Source of the DNA: Calliphora vicina
Lineage: Eukaryota > Arthropoda > Insecta > Diptera > Calliphoridae
DNA length: 64,000 nucleotides
Assembly (NCBI RefSeq): GCF_958450345.1
Contig: NC_088781.1
Location: 72,241,240 to 72,305,239, forward strand
Reading direction: 5' to 3'
The notes beneath the pieces are model-generated. The model was given only the letters and a program-made list of their open reading frames with translations. It was not told where the DNA came from and made no database searches. Made by a program: the position numbers and the translations under genes. Of this stretch, positions 1 through 11,576 are shown piece after piece. Position 1 is the first letter of the stretch. Each line of letters starts with the position of its first letter.

Positions 1-520
1 TCCTCGAAAAAGTTCCGTATTTGTATAACCCTATATGTTGTTTAAATACTTAGAAAGTTGTTTTACTATCACACGGTAAATAGCGTCACAGTAGGCACTT
101 TTAAAAAAAAAATCAGTTTTTGGAACACATTTTCCCCGTTTTAGGAATTTCGGTATTTGAAAATAAAAAATGTCAAAAATTATAATGTCATTAATTTAAG
201 AACATTTGGATCTAAATTAGTTCCCAATTTTGTTATGATATCTTTAACCATTAAAATTTTACATTAAATCAAATTTTATATTTTTCTTCATGGAAAATCA
301 CCATATTATAATTTTTTTAGTTTTTAAGGTAAATGACGTTCAAAAAATTAATTAAATTCTTTAATTTTATTAAAATATGAATCTACAAGTCCTAAGGTTT
401 TTACCAATATCAAATACTTATATAAAAAGCATATATCTACTCAGAAGCTCCACAAACCTTGCCGCCTTTGAAAAATTTGAACGATTTTTCATATATTGCA
501 TACAAAATGTGTATACTTAC

Positions 521-1628
521 TAGGGTATTCAATCGATTAACCGTTAATCGGTTAACCGATTAATTTTGTACGGTTAACTGTTCGAATAATTTGAAATTGC
601 CGATTTTCAAATAACGAATAAACCGATTAATTTGTGTCGATTAACCGAAATTCCTTTATTTTTGCACTTTAAATATGTTTTTTGTATTTATTTTTCCGTT
701 TCAATTCAAATACAAATATCATATTGAAATTAGATTTTTTTTTGAAGATTGAACATCATTTTGAATAAACATGATTAGTGAGTATGTATAATAACTGACA
801 TATTTAATTTACATGTATTTGAAACTTTGTATTTACATGTATAGACGAAACTTTTTTTTGAATTAGTCTTTTATCATAACTTCATCAAAATCTAAAACAA
901 TCCAAAAAGGAATATTCTTTATCATGCTTTTGATTTCTTCAACATATACAATCAGCGAGAGTTTTTTCCAAGAAAAGTTTCATTAAATCTAAAGAAAAAA
1001 ATCGTTTAAATTATATTCTTTTTATAAAAGATTATTTCTGAAGATCTCACTAAGACCCTAAAAAACTCACACATCGCTCATTTGCTGCAACAACGTCATA
1101 ATAAAAAAAATCGTTTCGAGAAAAACGTTTTTGAATATTTCATGACATTTTAATATTTCTTAAATAAATTTTCAACAAATCATACGATTTCAGAAATATA
1201 AATAGTAGATGTTAATATCTTTCTAATCTGTATTTAACCTAAATTTTTATTTATCAAATATACGAGAAAACATGAATTTTCATTTTGATGCTTACAACTA
1301 AAAAAAACACTCATACAAAAAATTAAATTAAGAACAGCTCGTATTTTGTAGTACTCAGTTCATAAAACACGGATTTTGAGTTATGACGTTGTTGCAGCAA
1401 ATAGGCGATATGTTTACAAAAATGATCTCAAATACCTTATTTGCTGTTTTTAATGTTTTTGTACACAAAATTCGTTGTTGTATTTTCAATTTAAAATGAA
1501 CATAGAAATTATTCGGTTAATCGAATAATTTTAAATTAACCGATTATTAACCGAATAAATCTAAACCTCGATTAATTATTTGCTCGATTAACCGATTAAA
1601 CCAGAAATGCGATTAATTGAATACCCTA
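521..1628. mobile_element. hAT-superfamily element, 1.1 kb, inserted in the left arm
   Basis: The ends read 'tagggtattcaat' and 'attgaatacccta' and are flanked by the 8-bp duplication 'atacttac' (513-520 and 1629-1636). The opposite arm at about 4200 keeps the uninterrupted site, which confirms the insertion directly. The sub-terminal DNA is rich in 'ggttaaccgattaa' repeats. Around 935-1040 on + a frame reads QSARVFSKKSFIKSKEKNRL, like the C-terminal dimerisation region of hAT transposases, so this is a deleted relic of an autonomous hAT. A second copy lies at 35859-36993. Confidence 0.88.
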
Positions 1629-2227
1629 ATACTTACATATTAAATGTAACTAATGAATTCAAACGTATACTGACCTTAAAGAAAAGTTGGTATAATGCAT
1701 TTTTCGCAGTAAAAACAAATAATATTTATTTTCGTGTAGGTTAATCTTCATTTAGATATATATTATTTGAACATTTTTATCCTTATATTGTAGACCATAA
1801 TATAGTATTTGGGCCAGTGTATATTCTATGTAAATTGTTTTTCCAGAGTTATAAAATTTATTGAACACGATTTTTATTTTTTTTAAATGTACCTATCATA
1901 ATTTCTAAAATTTACAGTGAGTAGTAATGGAACCTATTTTTTACCTACAATAAATTAGTTTATTAGGTATAATAAAGGTTGCATTTATTACATAAACTAC
2001 AGGTGTGAGGTGTCACAGTGGGCACTTTTAGGTGTTAGGTAGGCTACACATTATGCCCCTACAATTCCCTATTTAGTTATATGGATTTTCTGTTTTACCT
2101 GTAGATTTAACAAATGAATGAATTATAAATATAGAAGAAAATATTATTATTTATTCTACCTATGTGAATATTTTTTGATATATAAATTAATATTTTTTAA
2201 AATATTCATCATTATTTTTTAACCGTC

Positions 2228-3924
2228 ATGGCTTTAACATTGCAACATAAAGTACTTTGCTGCGTTTTGTGGGAGACTCCGAAAACCTTGAGAGCCGAAA
2301 AAATACAAACGATAATTCAATATGTTGAAATTGAAAACCAATCGAAAATTATTAATACCGAAGTAGATAAAGTAAATAATTTCATCAAGCTATTTGAGTT
2401 GAAGATGAAGTCTGTTAACTACAATATACGAAGATTTCAATCCAAATTTGCTACTTGGTTAGAATGTTTTATTGAAATAAAAACAAATAATGCAGGAGCC
2501 CCCTGTAAATCATACGAAGACCTGGGAGACAAATCTAAAAAAATGAGGCTATCAGATATATTATCTACCCATTCGGATGCTGAAGTCAAGGATTCTTTTA
2601 AAGAAGTGCTGAGAAGAAATAAACAACCTGCAGAAGCAACACAAATAGCAGACATTCTTCCTGATGCATCACCGAAACGTCTAAAGCGAATAGTTAAAAG
2701 TATTCCAACACCTTCTCCAGAGTCAGAATTTTCTGAAGATGAAGCTATTGCCCTTATGCTGGAACTAGGACTCAGTAAAAATAAATACATTAAACTAAGG
2801 AAGGCATTATCTGATAAGGGATGTTCGATTCTACCAGGATATAATGCATTATGGGATACGAAGAAGACTATTATACCATCGCCAATTGAAGTAACTAATG
2901 ATGGAGCAATAGTTGAATTGCCTGCAATCCTGGAAAATACAGCTATAAGACTTCTTGCAACATTTTCGAGAAACCAAGCGAAGGAACTTAATAAATCCAA
3001 TTTAACACTAATATGCAAATGGGGATGTGATGGCTTATCAACATTGCCGGAATACAAACAAGTATCTGGAACACATACTACTTCTGACTACAAAAGTGTC
3101 TTTATGGCATCACTGGTTCCACTGCGCCTAAGGAATGATTCAATTGTTGCCTCGACATCAGCCAATAGTATCAACTATGTATGGAGAAACAAAACCCCTG
3201 GATCTAAAGCTTTCTGTAGACCAATCAGATTTCAATATCTCAAAGAAAATAAGTCAGTTACAAAAGACTGGGTTGATAGCATTAATCGCTCAATAGAAAA
3301 TTTGCATCCCCTTTGTATTGAAATCCATGGTTACTATATTAACATACAGTTCGAGCTTCAACTAACGATGATTGATGGAAAAGTATGTAATGCAATAACG
3401 GAAACAGATTCCGCGTGGAAATGCTTTTTATGCGGAATGAAAAAATCTGAATTTTCTAAAATTTCTGACGATACCCCAAGTACGACATCAATTAACAAAG
3501 ATGTACTTCAATTCGAATATCTCCCCTACATGCACGGATACGCTTTTTAGAACACATGCTTCACATTGCATATGATCTAAAATACAGAAGCATACCTGGA
3601 AACCAAACGAAGATGGTTAGAAATAACAAAGTACTCATGGAAATGAGAGCAAACGAAAAACGGAGAATTCAAGAAGAGTTTAAAGAGATAACTGGCTTAA
3701 ATATAGACAAACCACTTATTGGATACGGCAGTACAAATGATGGGAATACGGCAAGAAGGTTTTTCCAAAATTACGAAATAACATCGACAATAACTGGAAT
3801 TAATGAGGAACTTCTTCGAAGAAAGAAATGGAGCAGGGACAGAAATTTATCATATGAAAACGAAGAGCTCAAAGAAGTACTAGATCTATTCGATGAAAAT
3901 GAATATATTGTTGAAATAAAATAA
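2228..3924 (+). pseudogene. Transib transposase (RAG1-core relative), frameshifted and C-terminally deleted
   Basis: Two frames, 2228-3550 (440 codons) and 3556-3924, form one damaged transposase. The first holds the family block 'WGCDG' (first DDE Asp, residue about 268), then 'SLVPL', 'FCRPI' and 'IDGKVCNA' (second Asp, residue about 383), then a CFLC zinc pair. Transib and RAG1 share these D blocks. Family sequence continues in another frame through the stop at 3550 (LHARIRFLE, then LHIAYDL), so a small deletion near 3512-3525 caused a frameshift. The second frame has 'NDGNTARRFF' and 'ITGINEEL', then ends without the C-terminal region that should carry the catalytic Glu. The combined length of about 560 residues is short of the usual 650-700. 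It is almost certainly inactive. Confidence 0.85.
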
Positions 3925-3984
3925 AAAAAAACATATTTAAAAATAAAAAAAATTGTGTCTCTAATTAATATCGTATACAAACCA

Positions 3985-4726
3985 TTACATAGAATTCAAA
4001 CCGGCCCAATTACTGCTAATTTATGGTAGGACCCATATTATGGCCTACAATATAAGGATAAAAATGTTCAAATAATATATATCTAAATGAAGATTAACCT
4101 ACACGAAAATAAATATTATTTGTTTTTACTGCGAAAAATGCATTATACCAACTTTTCTTTAAGGTCAGTATACGTTTGAATTCATTAGTTACATTTAATA
4201 TGTAAGTATACACATTTTGCATGCAATATATGAAAAATCGTTAAAATTTTTCAAAGGCGGCAAGGTTTGTGGAGCTTCTGAGTAGTAGATATATGCTTTT
4301 TATATAAGTATTTGATATTGGTAAAAACCTTAGGACTTGTAGATTCATATTTTAATAAAATTAAAGAATTTAATTAATTTTTTGAACGTCATTTACCTTA
4401 AAAACTAAAAAAATTATAATATGGTGATTTTCCATGAAGAAAAATATAAAATTTGATTTAATGTAAAATTTTAATGGTTAAAGATATCATAACAAAATTG
4501 GGAACTAATTTAGATCCAAATGTTCTTAAATTAATGACATTATAATTTTTGACATTTTTTATTTTCAAATACCGAAATTCCTAAAACGGGGAAAATGTGT
4601 TCCAAAAACTGAGTTTTTTTTTTAGAAAACTGCCTACTGTGACGCTATTTACCGTGTGATAGTAAAACAACTTTCTAAGTATTTAAACAACATATAGGGT
4701 TATACAAATACGGAACTTTTTCGAGG
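3985..4726. repeat. Right inverted arm of the Transib-type element
   Basis: Reverse complement of the left arm (1-520 plus 1629-1840). Part of the arm recurs in direct orientation at 17339-17790, and a 70-bp piece (4162-4232) recurs at 6168-6235, so the arm belongs to a dispersed family rather than to this locus alone. Confidence 0.8.
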
Positions 4727-5485
4727 ATCGGTGCTTTGCCTTTTTAGAATTTTTTACTGAAACCTAAATATTTTTTTACCGTGTTTGGATAGGTCTGGGG
4801 GATACTGTGTCCGCTTAAGTGAGCCCAATTTTACTTTACATGCTTTTGCATTAAGTTTTCTTTCCGGAACATATAAAAATTGTATATAGTCCCAAAGAAA
4901 ATTTGTTTCTACAAAAGAAAAAATATAGGGACTTTTTTAGGAAAAATCGTAAAAAATTAGGCCCATTTTACATGTTCCAACTTTGGATGCGTGAAACTTT
5001 TTACACGGACGAGATAACTGTTACCAAGTTTTTTTTATTTTATTTAGAATTTTATTGCCAATATAGCTGATATTTTGAAAAAAAAATTCGACCCTCCGTA
5101 GGGCCGCCATATCTAAAAAACAAAAAAAAATAGAGCAAAATTATAATATAAACCTAAATATCTCTTCAACTGAAGGAGATAACCTACACATGTAAGGGTA
5201 TTTTTTGTAGATCTTCTCAAGGACTATTTATATTTTAAATTTCAGCTCTTTCGGATCATAAATAAATTTTTGGGGATTTTTTTAAAAATGTTGAGACCCG
5301 AGGTGACCAACTTTGAGGGGGCACAAACTGGCCCGTATTACCCCAAGGAAGCTGAACAAATGTAATTCAACTCAAAAACACCTCAGCTATAACCATGTGA
5401 AATTTTGTAATAATATATCCAATAGTTCCCGAGATACCGAATTATTTCCAAAAAAAAAAGTTTCTAAACCACTGTGCAATGTAGA
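4727..5485. repeat. Dispersed repeat continuing outward from the right arm
   Basis: Sequence from 'gatcggtgctttgcc' to about 5485 is repeated with moderate divergence at about 17792-18535. Shared blocks include 'gtccgcttaagtgagcc', 'gatgcgt..aactttttt' and 'ccgagataccgaattatttcc'. The arm and this flank are therefore one repeat of at least 1.2 kb. No coding potential was seen; the 62-codon frame at 5313 is not conserved in the other copy. Confidence 0.7.
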
Positions 5486-6235
5486 GTACTTGGCCTGGTA
5501 ATGTAGTAAAAAAACACAATATCGAAAAACTAAAAACAAAATACATTAGAAATTGAAATGTTTGTCAATAAATAGCTCTCTTGCTTTTTTACTAGGCCAA
5601 GTAATCTACATTGTAAATACCGCTATTATATACTTTAAAAACAGCTATATTTTTTGGTAACTGTTTAAGCATTTATTTTAAAAGTTTTTTAAGTACAAAA
5701 AACAATTTTCTTTTAAAATTTCTACATCATATTCCTCCATTTTTATATTTTGTAATTCCATTTCAAATTCTGTGCCAAAATCGATAGATTCCTGATTATA
5801 AAGAATCCGTTGAACCAACAGTCAATTTTAATGAGCATATTAAGTTATCAATATTTCCATTATTACTTAAAAATGACGGCTTAAACATTTTAGAAGAACA
5901 AAATAATATTGTTGAAACTATTTGATCATGTATGCTACATGCATCCATATTATCAGATTATAAATGATTAATTTTATTAACTATTTAAAATTAATCATTT
6001 AATAAATATCAACAAAAATGGTTCAAGAAAAACAAATAATTTGTTAAAAAAATCGCCAAATAAATCGCCAACTAGTCTGTAAATCGCCATGTCGCCAATT
6101 GGAAATTTTGGTCGCCAAAGGCAATGAAAAATCGCCACGTTTGGCGAGAAATCGCCACATCTTTAAGGTCAGTATACGTTTGAATTCATTAGTTACATTT
6201 AATATGTAAGTATACACATTTTGCATGCAATATAT
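5486..6235. other. AT-rich intergenic DNA with an 'aatcgcca' cluster
   Basis: No gene seen. At 6047-6160 the motif 'aatcgcca' or its reverse recurs many times, like the sub-terminal motifs of hAT elements elsewhere in the window ('aatcgtcaa' at 52.9 kb). The last 65 bp duplicate arm sequence at 4162-4232. Confidence 0.5.
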
Positions 6236-6768
6236 TGTTACGTTTTAACCTTTTCAAAACTCTGGTTTATTTCCTTTAAATAAACCGGATACTTTTGATT
6301 GCAAATAAAAGCCGTTTAGTAGTTTAAAAATTATAACAACTCTTTATTTATTCAAAATGTACAACAACAATAGAATTAAATAGCCACTCAATGTTTTTTT
6401 ATACACGTTTATAAATTCACAGAATTACAGACACAATTTATAATGTACACGAATTTACTTAAAAACAAGTAAGAGTGCTATATTCGGCTGTGCCGAATCT
6501 TATATACCCTTCACCAAATTATACTTCAAAATTTTAAATATTTTTAGGTAAACAAAATTTAATTTTTTTTTAGTTGTTTTTTTTCCATTTTTTGGAAAAA
6601 AATTTATTTAAAATTTTTTTTTTTTTTAAATTAATTTTTTTTTTTGAAAAAAAAAATTCGGGTTAAAAATTTTTTTTCCCGATTTTGACCCATTGTAGGT
6701 CCAACTTAATATGGTCTTATATACGTTGTTGTTGTTGTTGTTGTAGCAGCATGAACAATTTACAATAA

Positions 6769-8322
6769 TCAATCTGGATGTTCTGGTGGTTCTGCATGTT
6801 GTTCAAGTCCAAGAAATTGAGCTACTTCAACAGGATGAGTCCATAAATCCATTGGACTGAGTGAAGTAGGGTTGGCTGAACAGTTAAATATGTGGAGGGT
6901 GTCATGAGGACCCTGACCACATGCTGGGCATAAGTTAAGGACGGCACGGTCTATGCGAGACCAAAAGGCATTAAGCCTGTTGCTCCATCCTGATCTAAGT
7001 TGTGCCAGAACGACTCTTGTTCCACGCGGCAGAACCTTCTCGGCGTCTGCTATCGGTGGTGGGCGACCTCCAAGTACGACATTCATACGGTATCCTGCAA
7101 CCGCGGAATTGATGGCGTCTCTGTGAATGTCGTTCAAAGCTGTCATATACGAGCGGCGATCAAATGGATCCTGCACATACCTCTGTATGTTCTCCTCGTA
7201 TTTCCGAAGGTCCTGTCTGACATGCCTCGGGGGAGATTCCAACTGTGTGATGTTGAAGTTTGGATGACTCCTCCGATGACATCCCAGAAGGAACTGTTGC
7301 GTCAACATGACGTTGTGTTCCTTGACCGGTAGAACCTTGGTTTCCTCGTGAAGGTGGTGTTCGGAGGTTATTTGAAGGCAGCCTGTGACGGTCCTTAAGG
7401 CTGCGTTTTGACAGCTTTGAATATTTCTCCACTGGGTATCACTCAACGAAGGTGACCACACTGGAGCAGCATAGTTGACCACTGACCGGCCAATCGTTTT
7501 GTAGGTAGCAAGCAAGGTTTCTTTGTCCATACCCCAAGTACTGCCGGCTAGTGCTTTGAGGACCTTGTTCCTATTTCGCAGTTTATTCGTGATTGCAGTG
7601 GCGTGTGCTGAGGAGGTAAAAAGGCTATCAAAAGTGACACCCAAGATTTTCGGGTGGTTCACTGTCGGAATTTGTACGCCGTCGACCATGATGCCTAAAT
7701 TCAGTTTTACCTCCTTCGTCCAGGTGGTGAAGAGTGTTGCTGATGACTTCGTTGGTGATAACTGCAGGTTACGTGCAGTGAAGAAATTGTGGATTTCATT
7801 GAGATAACCATTTACCATACCGCAAAGCTCATCAACGTTGTGACCTGTTGCCAATATAGTACAGTCGTCCGCATACGAGATTATCTCTACGCCCTGTGGG
7901 GGCACTGGGAGTTTAGAGAGGTAGAAGTTAAACAGGAGCGGCGACAGGACCCCGCCCTGAGGGACTCCTTGTTTAACTCTACGGGGTTTTGAGCATTTGT
8001 CTCTAAACTCCACGAACGACTGCCTGCCACTCAGATAGTTCACTATCCATCTCTTCGTGTTGTTGGGCATTGTGGACTGCAGGATGTCCTGGAAGAGTGT
8101 GGCGTGACTGACAGTGTCGAAGGCTTTCGACAGGTCAAGTGCCACTAGGATAGTTCGTTCACAAGGCCTCTGCTGGTTTAAGCCCTGTGAGATCTGAGTG
8201 ACTATGGCGGATAATGCTGTGGTGCTACTGTGCATTTTACGGAATCCATGCTGGTGACGAGCAGCTGGTAGTTGACGGGTCAGCTGACGGGTCGTTGCAA
8301 ATGCCTTTGAAATATCTATCAT
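6769..8322 (-). CDS. 5'-truncated non-LTR retrotransposon reverse transcriptase
   Basis: Open for about 517 codons, but the first dozen (MIDISKAFATT) derive from the flanking mini-me. LINE sequence begins at about 8287. In order: RT block HGFRKMHSSTTAL, 'VALDLSKAFDTV', 'GVPQGGVLSPLLF', catalytic 'ISYADDCTIL', the thumb, then a C-terminal Cys-rich motif CPACG...HIFNC with 'FLGLEQ' near the end. The endonuclease and ORF1 are missing, as in a typical 5'-truncated insertion. No RNase H is seen. The 3' end abuts GTT repeats (6727-6746). The motif pattern fits the Jockey/I group; the exact clade is not assigned. The ORF has no internal stops, so the insertion is young. Confidence 0.85.
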   Translation of the reverse strand: MIDISKAFATTRQLTRQLPAARHQHGFRKMHSSTTALSAIVTQISQGLNQQRPCERTILVALDLSKAFDTVSHATLFQDILQSTMPNNTKRWIVNYLSGRQSFVEFRDKCSKPRRVKQGVPQGGVLSPLLFNFYLSKLPVPPQGVEIISYADDCTILATGHNVDELCGMVNGYLNEIHNFFTARNLQLSPTKSSATLFTTWTKEVKLNLGIMVDGVQIPTVNHPKILGVTFDSLFTSSAHATAITNKLRNRNKVLKALAGSTWGMDKETLLATYKTIGRSVVNYAAPVWSPSLSDTQWRNIQSCQNAALRTVTGCLQITSEHHLHEETKVLPVKEHNVMLTQQFLLGCHRRSHPNFNITQLESPPRHVRQDLRKYEENIQRYVQDPFDRRSYMTALNDIHRDAINSAVAGYRMNVVLGGRPPPIADAEKVLPRGTRVVLAQLRSGWSNRLNAFWSRIDRAVLNLCPACGQGPHDTLHIFNCSANPTSLSPMDLWTHPVEVAQFLGLEQHAEPPEHPD

Positions 8323-8539
8323 TAGATATCCATATTGTCTATATTAATGTCTTAGTAATCCAGATATAGGTAAAAAATTGGTCAAAAATCGAGGTTGTCT
8401 TGGTTTTTTCCTCATATCTCAGCCATTTGTGGACCGATTTTGCTGATTTTAAATAGCAAAATTCTCGAAAGCATGTCTGACAGAATTATTGAAGATTTGG
8501 ATCCCGAAGATATCTGGGGTCTTCAGAAAACTGATTTCA

Positions 8540-8917
<378 letters not shown>

Positions 8918-9425
8918 ATGGCTTAATCGACTCCGCTATCTATAAGGATCCAGAATATATATACTTTATAGGGTCGGAAATGAAAAATATAGAAATTACA
9001 AACGGAATGACAAACTTATATATACCCTTCTCACGAAGCTGAAGGGTATAAAAACACAACACACTTTAAGGCACTTAAAAAAGCGTGTCTGATCAACTAA
9101 CTCACGACTGCAACCTCTGCCACTATTTATAACACTGCATTACCATCTAGAAAGCTCTTTAACTGTCAAAGTTCGAATATTCTAGATCATACGCCATCTG
9201 TGGTGTACTTTCTACAATGTTCTTTAACTGATTATTCGAACTCGAATACAGCGTTGCCAACTTACAATCAAATCAACTGAAAGCTTTTATTTAACAATGT
9301 CCACAGATATGTTACAGTTTTACAGCACTGTTACTTGAAAGCATTATGCTACTTTTAAATCAGCCGTTAAAATCGTTATATTTGAATTCAAGTACAATTT
9401 CGTAACAATACAAAATAAACCTGAT

Positions 9426-9896
9426 TTGATATTTGTACCTATTTTGAGTTCCGGTCATTACACTTTGTGTGCTCTTAAATTTGCTTCACATGAATTTATA
9501 TATGTAAATTCATTACCAAGTGAAGGTGAAGGAAAAAGGCTATATAACTGTTTCATAAGCATGGTTGAAAAACACAAAACTTTATGGCATTATTGTCCAA
9601 TAGTCAAACGAGATTTGCAAAAAGATGGTAATAGTTGTGGCATATTTGTTTTAATGTATGCTTCTAAAATTCTTAAAGATGAACCTTTAACACATTTAAG
9701 TAATCCAAATGTTGTTAGAAAAGATATGAAACATTTGTTATTGAAGCATCAAGGTGACAAAACAAGATTTTGTTGCCATTGTGGATGTCAAAAAAGAGGA
9801 AAAAGCGATGTTTTTATATGTAAAGATTGCGGAATTATATTTGTTCACATTGTCGATATAAACATCGGGAAAGTATGTCTGATAACTGCAAAATAA
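9426..9896 (+). CDS. C48 (Ulp1/SENP)-like cysteine protease fragment, probably transposon-derived
   Basis: The frame begins mid-domain: 'PILSSGHYTLCALKF' contains the His of Ulp1-type proteases, 'YVNSLPS' sits where YxDSL is usual (Asp replaced by Asn), and 'LQKDGNSCGIFVLMYA' carries the Gln and the nucleophile Cys. After it comes a Cys-rich tail 'CCHCGCQKRG' ... 'ICKDCG'. C48 domains occur in SUMO proteases and inside several DNA transposons. The N-terminal half is missing: only flank and the solo LTR lie upstream. The neighbours are all repeats. The Asp-to-Asn change makes activity doubtful. A host SENP pseudogene is the alternative. Confidence 0.6.
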   Translation: MIFVPILSSGHYTLCALKFASHEFIYVNSLPSEGEGKRLYNCFISMVEKHKTLWHYCPIVKRDLQKDGNSCGIFVLMYASKILKDEPLTHLSNPNVVRKDMKHLLLKHQGDKTRFCCHCGCQKRGKSDVFICKDCGIIFVHIVDINIGKVCLITAK

Positions 9897-10603
9897 TTGA
9901 CCAAAATATATTATCAATATAGACTTTAGTGAATAATTGCAAACCTGTGATATTAATTTAGATATTAATGTTAATAATTACATACCTGTGATATATGTAT
10001 AAGCTCAAATAAATACGAATTGTTAAAATTGTATATTTTTCATAAAAATATTAAACACATAAAAATCGTTTAATATTCATACAAAATTTATGGTATTTAG
10101 GCCTATTGGGGATGCCAGCCATATTAAATAATTGGCAACGCACATCGCATAGTACCCCTAGGGTTGTGTGGAAAGCTATGCATAATGTAGGTAAAAAGTT
10201 TTAATTGAAAAAAAATTTAGAATAAATAAAACAGGATAAAACCAAGTATGGGGGAATGTAGCCAAGACCGGATATTATATTTGTATCACACCCCGTTTTC
10301 GAAAATATCAGATTGAGTAGCTCCCAATGATTTCGCAACCTGTTGTTGAGTTTGACAACAATCTTCATGGAGTAATACTTCCAATGTTAAAATCCCCATT
10401 TCTGAACCCCACAAACCACATCTGACACGTTGAAATCAATGGAACACATTCACCATAAGCTTCGGTGAGCAAACATTTTTTCAAATTAAAGAAGTAAAGC
10501 AAAACTTTGTTGGCACAAAATTCGACATTTTCGATGAAAAGAAAAACTTAGTTGTTTACACTATAATGTTGAATATGCCCATCAAAATATCATATAAAAT
10601 ATT
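9897..10603. other. Unassigned AT-rich DNA
   Basis: No gene or element end recognised. A polyA-like 'aataaa' occurs near 10008, downstream of the C48 frame, and may belong to it. Confidence 0.4.
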
Positions 10604-11235
10604 AACAAGTAAGAGAGCTATATTCGGCTGTGCCGAATCTTATATGCCCTTCACCAAATCATACTTTAAAATAAAAATTATAAATATTTTTAGGTAAACA
10701 AAATTAAATTTTTTTTCAATTGTTTTTTCATTTTTTTAAATTTTTTTTAATTTTTTAGTGAAAAAAATATTGGTGAAAAAAAAATTTCGGTTAAAAAATA
10801 TTTTTTCCGATTTAGTGGGTCCAACTTACTATGGTCTTATATACGTCGATGCAAAGGTCTTTGAAATATCTATCATTAGATATCCATATTGTCTATATTA
10901 ATGACTTAGTAATCCAAATATAGGTCAAAAATCGAGGTTGTCCTGCTTTTTCCTTATATCTCAGCCATTTGTGGACCGATTTTCTCGATTTTAAATAGCA
11001 ACCGAGCCGGAAGAATTCCGGAGATATTGATGTATGAATCGTGTAAGTTATTTGGAGGCTTTGGAAAGCTGATTTCAACATACAGACGGACATGGCTATA
11101 TAGACTCCGCTATCTGTAACGATCCAGAATATGTATACTTTGTAGAGTCGCAAATGAAAAATGTAGAAATTACAAACGGAATGACAAACTTATATATACC
11201 CTTGCCACTCATGGTGAAGGCTATAAAAACAAAAA
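10604..11235 (+). mobile_element. mini-me / DINE-like repeat, near-complete copy
   Basis: Runs from 'aacaagtaagagagctat' with 'tcggctgtgccgaatctta' to 'ggtgaaggctataaaaa'. It includes the conserved middle 'atttgtggaccgatttt' and a short 'acagacggacatgg' in place of the GACA expansion seen in the copy at 8540. It serves as the reference for mini-me boundaries here. Confidence 0.8.
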
Positions 11236-11514
11236 CCGCGTTCAAAAGATCTTTAATGTCTGTTTTAAAATAAATGGTTCCCGTGACTCATAAGCCAAAG
11301 GCCTTCAGATTTTTTATAACTTATATTTATTTATATGTACAATTTACCTTGTGGAATAGATAGTAAACAAAACTAATAACGTAGAAGAAAAATAAATGCC
11401 CGTTTTGTAATTCAAAATATTCAAATATTTTGTTTTCATTTATCGCCCAAGTGCTATGATACGTAAGAAAATCATGCACATGTTGATACATTTTTTGGAA
11501 TTATGGATATACAG
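11236..11514. other. Unassigned AT-rich DNA
   Basis: Nothing recognised. Confidence 0.3.
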
Positions 11515-11576
11515 GCCTGTTCTGAAATCCACGTGATTTCAAATCACTAATCGTTTTTAAATCACACGTTTGATTT
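11515..11576. mobile_element. Harbinger-like terminus fused to a broken exon
   Basis: 'cctgttctgaaatccacgtg' and the following 'aaatcacacgt' match the left end of the Harbinger element at 29716. No partner end is found, and coding sequence of an unknown gene starts immediately after, so this insertion or end-fusion removed the 5' part of that exon. Confidence 0.6.

Larger units (their letters stand above)
1..4726. mobile_element. Transib-type DNA element with long inverted arms (window-edge truncated)
   Basis: The first bases of the window are the reverse complement of the stretch ending near 4726. The match runs inward to about 1840 on the left and about 3985 on the right, once the hAT insert at 521-1628 is removed, giving arms of roughly 0.7 kb. 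A Transib transposase pseudogene lies between them. Inside the arms a Transib/RSS-like heptamer context occurs as 'cacagtaggcactttt' at 87 and as 'gcctactgtg' ending at 4641. A third, better copy 'cacagtgggcactttta' starts at 2014. Transib ends normally begin CACWATG/CACAGTG-like and make 5-bp duplications. Here the flanks of 87 and 4641 are inverted rather than direct copies, so the true element ends are unclear. The left arm probably continues outside the window. Confidence 0.7.

Noticed and set aside
2437..3057. 206-codon minus-strand frame in the Transib gene
   Set aside because: Lies opposite recognised Transib motifs; it has no family resemblance of its own.
87..4641. Clean Transib element bounded by the outer heptamers
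   Set aside because: The 5 bp outside each end are inverse (agcgt/acgct), not direct, so they are part of the palindrome rather than a target duplication.
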